Assembly (NCBI GenBank): GCA_033807775.1 | Contig: CM066321.1 | Span: forward strand, 254,560,422 to 254,624,421 | Direction of reading: 5' to 3' | DNA: 64,000 bases | DNA from: Saussurea involucrata | Taxonomy: Eukaryota > Streptophyta > Magnoliopsida > Asterales > Asteraceae | Shown: piece by piece, positions 10,613-20,830 of the stretch | Position numbering within the stretch: position 1 is the first letter of the stretch | Layout: each line of letters starts with the position of its first letter | Made by a program: the position numbers and the translations under genes | Notes under the pieces: model-generated | The model's database searches: none | Told to the model about the DNA's origin: nothing | What the model saw: only the letters and a program-made list of their open reading frames with translations

Positions 10613-12568
10613 ATGGGTAGAAGCAACAGGATAAACACCAACCCTGAGGCACCCACACGTCCGGCGGTCCACCGCCGAACCACCAAAGACCACCCACCGG
10701 AAACCGTCACCGGCAACCTAAATGAACCGCCGCCGGTCTCCGGCGAAAATCCGATTGTCGCTGATATTCCAGACACAGGTTCGTCCAAGCAGGGGAATCC
10801 AAGGGGGGTTTCTTCATCAAAAGTGGCGGACTCCAGTTCATGCCACTTCAATGAAGAGGCATTGCAGGCCGAGGAAGAAGAAAGAAGATTGGAAGAGGAG
10901 TACAACCAAAGAATGGCTGCCATTCGAAAAAGAAAAGAAGAAGTCGAGAAAAGGCGGCGAGAGGAAGAGGAAAGGGTGCGAAAAGAGGAGGAAGAAAGGA
11001 GATTGGAAGAAGCAAGGATTAAGGCTGAAAAAGAGAGGATATTCGAGGAAGAAAGAAAGAGGGCAGAGGCTGAAGTGTTCGATGAAGAAGAGAAGTTGAG
11101 AAGGCAGGTTGAGGAAGAGTACCAACACCATTACAGTCAAATAGACAATACCGTGGATATGGAAGCACTGCAGAAGGCTGCCCACAGTGGGGAGAACCCC
11201 GTCACTCGAGCTATGAGGAAAAGAGGAATGGTCACCAGGTCTAGGGTGACCATGCCGCAGAGGTCACCAACCAAAAAGCCGAGAAGACAATCATCGGGGA
11301 AAGGTAAGGGTCTCGAACCCTCTTTGAGTTCATCTTCTGTGGAAATTGATGCCGGGAGTGAACAATTGCCATCTGAAAACCCACACCATTCCACTGTGGG
11401 GACTGAACATGCTCCCATTGGGGTACCTAGGCAGTTCACCACTCCTTTAGTAGCAGCCCACTATGCTTTTATTTCTAATCAAAAGTTGAACCTAGAGAGG
11501 GGTTTCGACCCCGACTTTATAGAGGCTAACACGTTTGTCAAAGATAGAATTTTAGTGCAAGATTGGTCGACATTGGCATCTGCCAATCGTCGAGCAAATG
11601 CCTCGTTGGTGCGGGAGTTTTACGCCGAGGCTTCCCAAAAGAAAGACCCCATTGTAAAAGTCCGGGGTCGAACCGTGAGCTATACAGTAGATGAAATTAA
11701 TCGGGTTCTAGGAAGGATCCCGGAAGCTTGTGAATTTTCGCAGTTTTTGAAGAAAATGACCCCGGCAGATGAGGATCTGATTTTAAAGAAGATAGCAGTT
11801 GAAGGGAGGCCATGAGATAAAGACGGCCAGAGAAAGTGTCTGCACGCTAGCTCCCTCACCACAGAGGCCGTTGTGTGGTTTCAATTTCTCCGTGCCTCTT
11901 TGTCCCCAACATCGCATGATACGACTCTGTCAATGCATAAGTGTGTCTTGTTGTATTGCATCCTCACTGGGAAAAAGATCAATCTGGGGATTATCATGCA
12001 CGCTGCCATTCATCAAACCCGCACTCGTAGAAAGGTAATCTTGCCACTCCCTTGTTTAATCACTTCCTTGCTAATAGAAGTTGGAGTCCCCTCAGCTGCA
12101 GATGATCAGTGGCTTGTTTCAACAAGCAACATCAGTGTGGCAACCATACGCAAAATGGGAAGAGCAATCACTGCCCCAATCGATGATCCCGCTGACAATC
12201 CCACTGTGGGTATCGCTGATGAGCACACTGTGAGAAGCGCGGGTACCCCACTCCACAACCCCACTGCAGGAACCGCAAGCACAAGCAACCCCCTGACAGC
12301 CATTACGCAAGCATTGGCATCTCTCACTTATCGTTTCGAACTAATGGAGGCCCAGCAGAAGCATGCCAACCGAGCCAATGAGCTGTTCTGGATGTATACT
12401 CGGGACCGTGATGCAGTTCTCAATCAGATATATCAGGGTGCTGATCCCCTGCTCGCTGCACAGCTCCCCGAGTTTCCAGAAGGTATTTGCCCCTCATATG
12501 AAAGTGAGGATGATTTCGAGGAGGAGGATTCTGGCGACAATTCACCGAAAGCAACCTCGACCCACTAA
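10613..12568 (+). pseudogene. Athila-type aORF with plant-transposon-protein-like domain
   Basis: A single frame of 652 codons with one TGA at 11813-11815, most simply a TGG-to-TGA change. The N-terminus is basic and Pro-rich. Residues about 80-175 are a long Glu/Arg/Lys coiled coil. Residues about 265-480 resemble the putative plant transposon protein domain (PF20167-like), with F-V-K-D-R-I, V-R-E-F-Y-A, the G-R-x-V-S-Y-T-V-D-E-I-N-R-V-L-G block and, past the stop, V-V-W-F-Q-F-L-R-A-S-L-S-P-T. The C-terminus is acidic. No membrane segment is seen. Athila-group elements often carry such an ORF, sometimes called env-like. I see no support here for an envelope role. Confidence 0.75.
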
Positions 12569-14838
12569 TGGTTTGTTAAGACTTTGATTCCACTCTTTTG
12601 CTGATCCAAAAACAACTTTATTTTTCTGTATAATGTTCGTATTCTGCATATGGCTAGGCATTTGACACTATTTGCTGCTTTTACACTTTTGGTTAATGAT
12701 GCATGGAAATCCTACTGCTGAGTAGGTGATTTTGGGTTACTAACATATTTTCTTAATTGAATGCTTGTTTGATCTCGTTTCCATTTCAAGGTACAACTTT
12801 CAGCTTTCGACTTAAAAGGTCACTTTTGTAAGTACAAATCCCAACTTGTCACCATGAAATGATTTAGGCCGTTTTTCGCATCCAAACACGACCCTTTTTA
12901 CATCCCCAAAACACCTCGTTCATCCCTATTTCCATATCACAGTGGGGACACTGTGCAATTTTAAGTTTGAGGTGGGAACTTCCTGAGTGACTTCCAGCCT
13001 TCCCACAGTGGGGACACTGTGAGGTCATAAGTTTGAGGTGGGTAAACCATACCCACCTCCAAAAAAAACACAAAAATACAAAAACAGAAGAAAAACGGAG
13101 TATCACTAACAAAATTGATGGTGTGCCTTTTCTGGACCATCAAAGTGCTCACTCCCAGAAAAAGATGATGTGCCTATTCTGGACCATCAGAGTAACCACT
13201 CTCACAAAAATAGCCATACCCAAATAAAGCCTGAAAGTGTACGTACTTACCCATGCAAAACACATACCACTCACCTTTGGAAATAAAAATCTCAAAGAGA
13301 GATCTTCGGTCCATATTTGGAATTTCGTGCCAAAACCCTTGGAAAAATATTCAAAGCCACAAATCCTTCGAACCCAAGAAAGCCCTATTGATTAATGGTA
13401 AACAAAGGAAAGATTTCGTCCAGTACAAAAGTGAAGTTTCAAGTTTGGAACCGAAAGAAGTATCGGAGGAAGGAGATCAACACCCATTCAAGTTTGGAAC
13501 CGAAAGAAGTATTGGTGGATTTTGGGTGTTTATCACGTTTTATCCTGCAGTGACCATTGTTGTGCCCACTCCGGCTTCCCACTATTCGAGCAGATCAAGA
13601 AGAAGACAAAAGAAACTAGTAGTTGGGATGCAAGTATTCTGGAGTTTAGAAGGTTCAAATGGCAGGGCAATATGAGCTGGAGAAGTACAAGTCTTCCTTA
13701 AAAGATAGCATCAAGTACACCTTTTGTACTTAGAAGTTGACTAGGTGAAGAGAGCATTGGGTAAAAGCATTATCCAAGGTGCTGATTTCTTTCATGGTAC
13801 TGCAGTCTTTACCCATTAGATAAACCCACCTCTTTGTCTTAAATTCTCTCAACTACCACATTAGTTTTAGTCTTTCATTTACTGCAGTAATTAACTTTAA
13901 TTTTCTGTATTTTACTTTCTTAGTTTAAGTTGTAATTCGAAGTACACAGTGACAGGGACGAGTTCTCGTTCCCCACTGTGGGTTCTATTCAACTCACTTT
14001 TAGTTTTAATATGTGCAACTTCTACTCTTTTGCTTTCTTTACTTTAGTTATGAGCTAAACATCCTTTGGGATGTAGGAAGGAGAAGTACCTGGACTTTAT
14101 TAAAAATGCTTGAGTAATCTGTGTACTTAGAATATTTATTGTTTTGGTCATTCATTCTCGATATTTACCCAAGGATGCGAACAAGCCGATCACTTGCAAG
14201 GATCTAAAGTCTAGTTCTTAACTTAGAAATAAGTAAAACGCAGTGACACGAGCTTGAATGATGCTAGGGGATTCGAAAGAATTCTTATGACACTTATGAA
14301 AATGAGGTCGGCACAGTGAGCTAATCTCAACCCACTAGAGTAGTAGGCAAGCTAATTTGTGTATTAAAAACACTTAGAGTATTTGTCTCTACACATTCCA
14401 TCGAGACCTGAAAAGGTCCATTTTTGAGATTGCCATTGACAAAACAATAAATACCAAGAGTATGGGATTTTTATCTAATGGTGTGAGTATTTTGTAACCG
14501 GGCTTTTTCTAGCGAAAATGCCTACCTCGAATACAAGGATCACTTTTAGGACCGAGTATTTAGTATAAAATCTAGGGAAAATCTAACTTACATTCCTCTT
14601 TTTAACCTTAGTAAAATCGTCAAAGTAACTATTTCGCCAATCAAACCAAAGTATTATTTTCCTCTCTAATTGAAACTTGTAAAAGGAGCTCATGAGAACC
14701 GTGTTGTCTTGATTGCCCAGTCTCTGTGGATTCGATTATGGTATTTTACAAACTATTACTTGTTGTGACGATCATAGTGGACAGTGTACACTTGCACTTC
14801 CCAATGTGGACAGTTTGCAACCCACTGCGATTAAAACA
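12569..14838 (+). repeat. Gypsy 3' non-coding region and 3' LTR (start unresolved)
   Basis: After the aORF come two copies of a block reading CACAGTGGGGACACTGTG (12938-12955, 13004-13021). Each is followed within about 10-15 bp by AAGTTTGAGGTGGG, the likely PPT region. The U5 end is recognisable near 14715-14838 (GATTGCCCAGTCTCTGTGG, then CACTTGCAC, ending about AAAACA). The LTR start could not be fixed. A length near 1.8 kb would fit Athila. Another GGGACGAG..TCGTTCCC inverted repeat sits near 13955. Confidence 0.6.
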
Positions 14839-15853
14839 CATATTTCGCACATAACAGGAATCATCCTTCTCATTCCTATGTTCATATCTACCTCCTCTTC
14901 CATCCCTTATGTCTCTCTCATCTCTTCTGTCTCTCCCATCTCTTCCATCCCTCTCATCTTTTCCATCTCTTTTGTCCATACTTCTGTCGTAGTTGGGCTT
15001 CTTCTTGAACCCTCTGTTTCCAAACTCCTTGGTCAGCAGAGCTAAGGACTTAGCTATTAAGGTCATGGTTGCCTCTTCCTCATCCGTTACCTCATCTTCA
15101 TCACTATCAACAACTAACACCTTCTTCTTCTTTTTATCCTTCTCCTCCAGCGCCTTCTCCTTCTTTGGCTTTTCTTGCACCTCTAAGCTTTCCCTACGAG
15201 TGCCAGAGGTCCACCCAGCTGGGCTTTCGTCTGGGCTATTTGGCTTTCTTGTGCAGCCAGAGTGCCGAAGAGATCTGCGAGGGTCTAAGTGTCCAGGTCT
15301 TGGTTTGTTTGTAGGGACATGGACAGTTGAAGCCACTCATCATTTAGGCTCTTGAGGAACATGACGTTGTTCTCCTCAGAGGTTCTGTGAATACCAAACT
15401 TTTTGCACTTGTTAATCAGAGAGTTGAATCCGTCGTAGGTATTCTGCAGAGATTCAGTCGGCAGAGCTTTGAATGCGTAGTATTCGTTTATGCACTGAGC
15501 TCTTCTATTTCTCTGAGTTTTGGCTCCACCTTCTAACTGCTTTTTTAGATCTTTCCACAAGTCATATGCAGATTCACAGGCGTCTAAGGACTGGAAGATG
15601 TCATTTGGTATTGCCATTATCAGAAGACGTTTAGTTTTCTTGGCCCATTTGTATTTTTCCCAATCTTGTGGGGACCAATTTGCGATGTCCTTTGGTTTGT
15701 TATACTCAGGTACCTCTGGTGTAGTAGCAGTTTCAGGTACCCTGGGGACAGTGACCATGGGGACATAAGGAGGATTATGAATATAGGTCAAGAGCTCTTT
15801 GTCAACACCTTCAAGAAAGTGGATCATTCATATTTTTCACTAGGGATATTCAT
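14839..15853 (-). pseudogene. Gag of element K (broken)
   Basis: Gag binds and packages element RNA. From an ATG at 15853 the frame is broken almost at once. The body (15827-15285) then shows the copia Gag core: VPRVPET, RLLIMAIPNDIFQ, W-K-D-L, QLEGG, INEYYAFKALP, L-I-N-K-C-K-K and FLKSLNDEWLQLSMSLQ, all shared with Gag of B. A frameshift near 15300 leads to a Lys/Glu-rich part and an Arg-Asp-Gly repeat stretch (15336-14840). The sequence stops at the start of a CCHC knuckle (C-Y-V), where G is inserted. The protein-like antisense sequence beyond 14839 belongs to the gypsy LTR, not to Gag. Confidence 0.82.
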
Positions 15854-16215
15854 TTCTTAGAAGGGGTAGGTGGTTTGGTCAAAGAACCAGTAGTGAATAA
15901 GTTCGTTGTGTTTCCCATTTTTAAAGAGTTTCAAAAGGGAACAGAAAACAGAGTGTGGAACAGTGACCTTCAATCATAGGATGGACTTGAAATGTGAGTT
16001 CTAACTTTTGAAGAATTGAACAAAGCACTAAATGGAATGATTTTAGCAAGCCAACAGTTCCTATTCAACTGTCAGAATCAAACTAGTTGAAAATCATAGA
16101 AAGACAGGGGCTGTTTTGAAACTGAAGAATAAAGCTTAAAATCAATCTATAAATCTACCAAAAATGAGTCGAGATCAATGCAGAGTGGATCCTTTGATAT
16201 TTAGAATCAAAGTTT

Positions 16216-16227
16216 TCTCTGATACCA
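16216..16227 (-). promoter_or_regulatory. Primer binding site of element K
   Basis: TGGTATCAGAGA on the minus strand, two bases inside the 5' LTR end, complementary to the 3' end of initiator tRNA-Met as usual in plant copia elements. Confidence 0.85.
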
Positions 16228-16229
16228 AT

Positions 16230-16943
16230 TGTTGATCCCACTTTTGACTCAACAATGATATTTCAACCACAAATGTTTAAAACAGAGTGAAACATGATCA
16301 AAGTGCGGAAGCGTTTTGAGAACATTTTGGGTTAAGAATAGTGGTAGATAACACACAATAAAGATATGAATGCAATAGATAAAGTAAGAACAATGCTCAA
16401 TAATTCATCTGTATTGATTCAACAAAATTACACCAAGAACACCACACAGTTTGTGTTTCTTACAGATAACTTCTCTCTAAGTGGGTGTATGTGTGTTGTG
16501 CTTCGTTACCAGAAAAGGTTTAGTAAGACATTCTATTTATACAAAGACAAAGGAGATACGGTCGTGGGACGCATCCTGGTACACGTAGATGTAGTGCGCC
16601 ATTTGATAGTACTCTGCAAAAGCTACAACCTCTTAGAGAATGGCACGTGGAAAGTAGAGGAATGTGTCTTGTACTATTTGATCTTCACGATCTTCGTACA
16701 ACAGAGGCACGTGAGTAACACACTTGTATTTGTCTTCAAGAGCCCTGATCTTCATCTTCAGTCTTCAGTTCCACAGAGGCTCTGTCAGGATTAACATAGG
16801 CTCTATGGTCTTGGTCTTGACTTGTTCTTCTGATGTTGATCGACAGAGGCTCTGGTGTCTTGGTGTTTCTGACAGAGGCTTCTGCCAGAGTTGTCCTTAG
16901 CTATTTTTCAATACTTCTATCATTTGAATAGATGAAGCTAACA
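16230..16943 (-). repeat. 5' LTR of element K
   Basis: 714 bp, TGTTAGC...GGGATCAACA on the minus strand, with TATAAATAG at about 16533-16544. Several CAGAGNCTCTG palindromes lie in U3 (16770-16895). The outer flank ATGGC (16944-16948) is the candidate target duplication. The other end is outside the window. Confidence 0.85.
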
Positions 16944-17582
16944 ATGGCTATGGTCTTGCATAGTTTAAGGGACCTTATCTTAATACAAGACTTGTTGTAT
17001 GAAACAAGTCCCTTGGTTACGTGCGTCGGTCGCGGGGTGTGATTTTTTACCCAAACAGTTTGCCCCTAAAATTTGAATTAGCGCGCAAATTTAAATTATA
17101 ATTCCCGAGGTAACTGAATGGACACATGTCGACCGTTGATTCGACCCTGGTTCGAAAGAAACCTAATCGGTTCAAAGGCAACTGAAAAGTCGATAAGATC
17201 ATTGATGTCATGATGAGGTAAGGCGTGTGGATGACAACTGTGTGACAGGTGTCCTTCATCCGACGGTGACATGCGAAAGGTTGTATGACAGGTGTCGGCC
17301 ATCGAGCGGCTCGACCTGACATTTGGAAACCGTATAAGTAGGGTTTCAAGGTCGATCCTTTCCTCTTTTACGCTTCTGAGTGTTCTTAGAGAAAGATTTT
17401 ATTGCCAAAACCTGCAAAAACTCAACCCTTTTCATTTTCTGATTAAGGTTTTAGAGGTTTATATAAGGTACGATCCTTATTTTTAGACCTATATGCGCAT
17501 TAAGTCCATAGTTAGGAGACGTATAAAGAACTGGGATTTGAAAAACCTTTTTCTAGCCTTAGTTAATACCCTAGACTTTATC
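16944..17582 (+). other. Upstream region of gypsy-type pseudogene X
   Basis: No gene. There is an 8-bp-arm inverted repeat (GACTTGTT..AACAAGTC, about 16990-17010). TATAAGTAG at about 17333 is followed by leader-like sequence up to the start codon at 17583. It may be the LTR or promoter of the element that carried X. Boundaries are unresolved. Confidence 0.4.
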
Positions 17583-19226
17583 ATGTCTAGCAAGCCACCC
17601 AGTACCATCGTCTCTGATGAGAGTTTAGAGGGCTTCGGGGCTTCGGCTGGGATACCTGAGAGTGTCGAGCTTTTCTCGCCCGACCATATTCGGCCAGAAG
17701 AGTGCCCTGATGTATATTTCATCTTATATGAATATCCGTTCAAAATAGGATTCAAATGGCCCTTTTCGCTCTTAGCCAGGGCATTCTTGGATGAGTTCGA
17801 CCTTTCCCTGGGCCAGACGATCCCACAGTTCTAGCGGATCGTCCAGGTGATGGAACGGATCACCAAGGATTGGGATGCCCCGTTCACCGTAAACAACCTG
17901 TTGGCGGCCTACATGGTGAAGGACGACAATAACCACCGCTACAGCCTCTACACGAGGTTTAGGGGTAAAAAGGTTCTGTTTCAAAACACTGTGGTCAACA
18001 ATCGCAGATGGAAAGCCCGATACGTCCTGTGTCGGCTAAAATCACTCGACCAAACGGACGAGGATTCTTCCTAGTCACCACCAGATGGAATGTCGAGGGT
18101 TGGTCTCCTGTCGTACTTTATCTTTTGTTTTTAGCTTTGTTTATGTTACTGACGTTTTCTATGTGTTTCAGTGATCGACTTCAACAGGGTGGAGGCTCGC
18201 CCTGACGAGGATTCGGACGTCGAAGTGATCGAGGCAATTGGGGCATCTACCGCAGGGAGAGAAGAAGAATAAGAAAAGAAAGAGGAAGAGGGGATGGCTG
18301 GTAAGTACGACGTGTATTTGTAGTATGACTTTCTCTAATTATTTTCCTTTTGGTTTCAAGCAGATCAAGCTCGGTGCTGTCTCAAGGACTCTTGAAGAAG
18401 GAGTCTCAACTCCTTTTGGATAAAAAAGCCAAAGAGTTAAAGTGGAAGGTCCCCCCGACCCCCGTGTCGGGGGTAAAAAGACAAAGATCGCTCCCTTCCG
18501 GAGGGAACCTTCAACGAAGGGTGGCAACCAGGCGAAGGTTGCCACTCCGGAGAAGACAAAGGCGTCTTCGAATGCAATTGACGTTGAACCAGTCAGTATC
18601 GCCCCTCCAGTCGACGATGATACCGGAGGAGGAAGGTCCTACATCTTCTTCGGTCGCCAAAGGGAAGGGGCATGTGGCCGAGGAGTCGGCCAACGTGTCG
18701 ACTGTGAGTTTCACTTTGCCGTCAGACTTCATGGCTGATAGTGTCCTGGACAGGGTGAAAATATTTCCTCACCTGGGGAAGTATTCGATACCGTCCTTCC
18801 AGGGTCGCTATAAGGGCATGTCGATCGACGAGACCGGGTCCCATGTCACTGGACTATCGTTTATGGTAAGTTCCTTTGACTTCCTTTTTCTCTTTTATTT
18901 TTGACCTTCCGTCGCACATTCTAACTTGTATGTTGTATTTTAGGTGTTTCAGGCGTCTCTGTGTGTATACAGCCAGTTGGACTAGGCCTAAATGACTGCT
19001 TCCCTTGCCATGGAGGGGATGCGTACAGCGCAAGACAGAGAGCGAAGGGCGTGGGAACCGATACTGGCGATGGAGGCTATGGTCGAGTCTCTCTCGTCGA
19101 GTCTCTCTCGTCGAGGCTTGACGAGGCTCAGGACATTTTAAAGGCTTCGACGAAGGAGCAGAGTGACCTTCAGGGTCATCTGAAGACGGCCATTAATAAG
19201 GCTTTTGCGTCTAAGGCAGAGGTTAC
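17583..19226 (+). pseudogene. Intron-containing 'gypsy-type transposon' protein X, left copy
   Basis: Starts ATGTCTAGCAAGCC. The first exon matches the putative gypsy-type transposon domain (PF04195-like), with Y-P-F-K-I-G-F-K-W-P-F-S, V-x-N-N-L-L-A-A-Y and W-K-A-R-Y. Likely introns are about 18100-18171, 18301-18363 (GTAAGT..CAG) and 18866-18943 (GTAAGT..TAG). The last exon encodes a coiled coil (E-S-L-S-S-R-L-D-E-A). Lesions are TAG at 17832-17834, frameshifts near 18030 and 18630, and two stops just after 18980. A 15-bp in-frame tandem duplication near 19085-19115 is absent from the right copy. The copy ends where element D inserted at 19226/19227. Function of the family is unknown to me. 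Confidence 0.6.
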
Positions 19227-19612
19227 TGTTAGCTTTAATTAGCCCCTAATTTATATGAATGTTTTATAAAGAAATTAATTCATGGGCTTTATAATTAGAT
19301 TTATGTTATCTTTGTAATTAGCCTTATGGGCTTAAGCCTTTTGTGTAAATGGGCCCTATATAAAGGTGTCCATAGGCTTTTTAGGTTAAGTGAGAAATCT
19401 GGAGAGTTCACAATTAACACACACAGACTAGTTTCTTATGAGAGTCGATTTCACGTTTAGTGTGGTGTTCTTCCAATTTCCCCCTCCATACCTTGAATCA
19501 ATGAATATGAGATAAGATTTCTATGAGTATTGTTCTTAATTTCTATCTTATCTCTTCTTTCTGTATGGATTTTATCTTCTATTGTTTGTCTGTCTCAAAG
19601 AAGGGATCAACA
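19227..19612 (+). repeat. LTR 1 of array D
   Basis: 386 bp from TGTTAGCTTTAATTAG to GGGATCAACA, with TATATAAA at 19357-19364. The left flank GTTAC (19222-19226) is the expected target site, seen uninterrupted as GGTTACGGCG in the right copy of X. Confidence 0.92.
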
Positions 19613-19614
19613 AT

Positions 19615-19626
19615 TGGTATCAGAGC
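19615..19626 (+). promoter_or_regulatory. PBS after D LTR 1
   Basis: TGGTATCAGAGC, complementary to initiator tRNA-Met, two bases after the LTR. Identical sites follow LTR 2 (23709-23720) and LTR 3 (27804-27815). Confidence 0.88.
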
Positions 19627-20698
19627 CGATTGAAGAAACTTTTCTTCAAAATCGGTCTTCTATGGCAACAATAGAAGTTATTAGATGATTTATTTGTTGT
19701 TTTGATGCTTAGATTGATTAAATCACATGAGCCTAAACACAAATATCATTCTAATGGTTTATTTTCTGTTTTTGTGCTTATTAGAAACCCATTTCTTCAT
19801 TTAGATGAGATTTGGATGATCTTTCATATAAAATATCATTGTTTCTTCACAAAATCTGATTCTGCACACCACATGTTTGATAAAATACCTAAGTGAAGAT
19901 TTGACTCTATTTGGTTCAAATCTGATCTGATATTCTTCAAGTGTGTGTTTTGATTCTTTCTCATTCATTGGTCTAATATTTGATAGCACTAAGTAGATGA
20001 TTGATCTATGATCTCATCCTTGTGTGTGCTTAAGTCCATAGCATTTTTTTGGCATCTTGGTAGTAAGGTTGTTGATCTTTGATCTGACCTTTATTTAAAT
20101 CCAAGATTGGACTCTCTTTTACTCAGATTTTGTTTATCTTCCGCTGCTCATAATCATTTAAATGAAAAACAAAATCATTTGGGTCTTGATAAAGTTGTTT
20201 GAGAAAGATTTGGTGTTGTGCTACATGTTCAAAGTCAGATCTGAAAAGATTTTAGATCTTTGAGTGCTTAGAATCAACTTTCTGATCTGATCAATTAGAA
20301 ACTTGATTATTAGCAATCTTTGTTCTAAGAAAAGTTATGAAGATCGTCTTATTTTCCACACCAAAGGTTTTGTGAAACTTGGTAACCAACAGCCATGTTC
20401 ATAAATTTGATTTAGAAGTTGGTTATTGAAGTGATACGGGCAATTTGTTATGGGAGTTATAAGGCTGCATATCAATTCTATTGATCATATGTCAAAGGAT
20501 CTTTTGAGATGAAACACATTATCTCATGATACTCATTTTTGCTGCTGTCAAGATTTGAATCCTGAAAAGTGCAGCTGACTTTGTTGTTGTTTGCTGTTGT
20601 TAACCAAAAACAGAAAGCTGTTGATGTGTTCCAAAACAGAATTTTCTGCTGTTTGATGGGTTTAAAACAAAAAAAGGGGCATCTGTTTGGCTAAATAT

Positions 20699-20830
20699 TT
20701 TTGCTGTCAAAATAGTTGCTGTCAAAGCTATTTTTGTTGTCAAAATAGTTGCTGTCAAAGCTATTTTTGCTGTCAAAATAGTTGCTGTCAAAGCCATTTA
20801 TGCTGTCAAAATAATTGCTGTCAAATTAGA
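20699..20830 (+). repeat. 33-bp minisatellite in D unit 1
   Basis: About four copies of a unit containing TTTTGCTGTCAAAATAG and TTGCTGTCAAAGC. Equivalent arrays sit at 24794-24925 and 28888-29019. It is followed by a degenerate GCTGTTAAG tract. Confidence 0.85.

Larger units (their letters stand above)
7760..14838 (+). mobile_element. Athila-like Ty3/gypsy retrotransposon G (3' part)
   Basis: Order RT, RNase H, integrase, then a separate aORF and a long 3' non-coding/LTR region is the Athila-type layout. The 5' part lies beyond element A, outside the window. The right end lies about 14838, where Athila-style U5 sequence gives way to antisense copia gag of element K, so G inserted into K. The element carries two frameshifts and three in-frame stops in total, implying appreciable age. 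Confidence 0.85.
14839..16943 (-). mobile_element. Copia (Sirevirus) element K, 5' part, minus strand
   Basis: Read on the minus strand it has a 5' LTR (16943-16230), PBS, short leader and gag. It is then interrupted at the zinc knuckle by gypsy element G, with the rest presumably left of the window. The LTR is 714 bp, begins TGTTAGC and contains CAGAGGCTCTG palindromes, as in A/B. The Gag is clearly related to that of B. Confidence 0.85.

Noticed and set aside
14746..14838. Extension of K Gag beyond 14839
   Set aside because: This stretch is the antisense of the gypsy U5 end. The apparent Cys/His residues are not a true knuckle.
16366..16794. 142-codon plus-strand frame
   Set aside because: Lies wholly inside the K LTR on the opposite strand. 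No protein family resemblance.
19702..19896. Small open frame recurring in all three D units
   Set aside because: Repeated only because the units are copies. It is short and there is no family resemblance.
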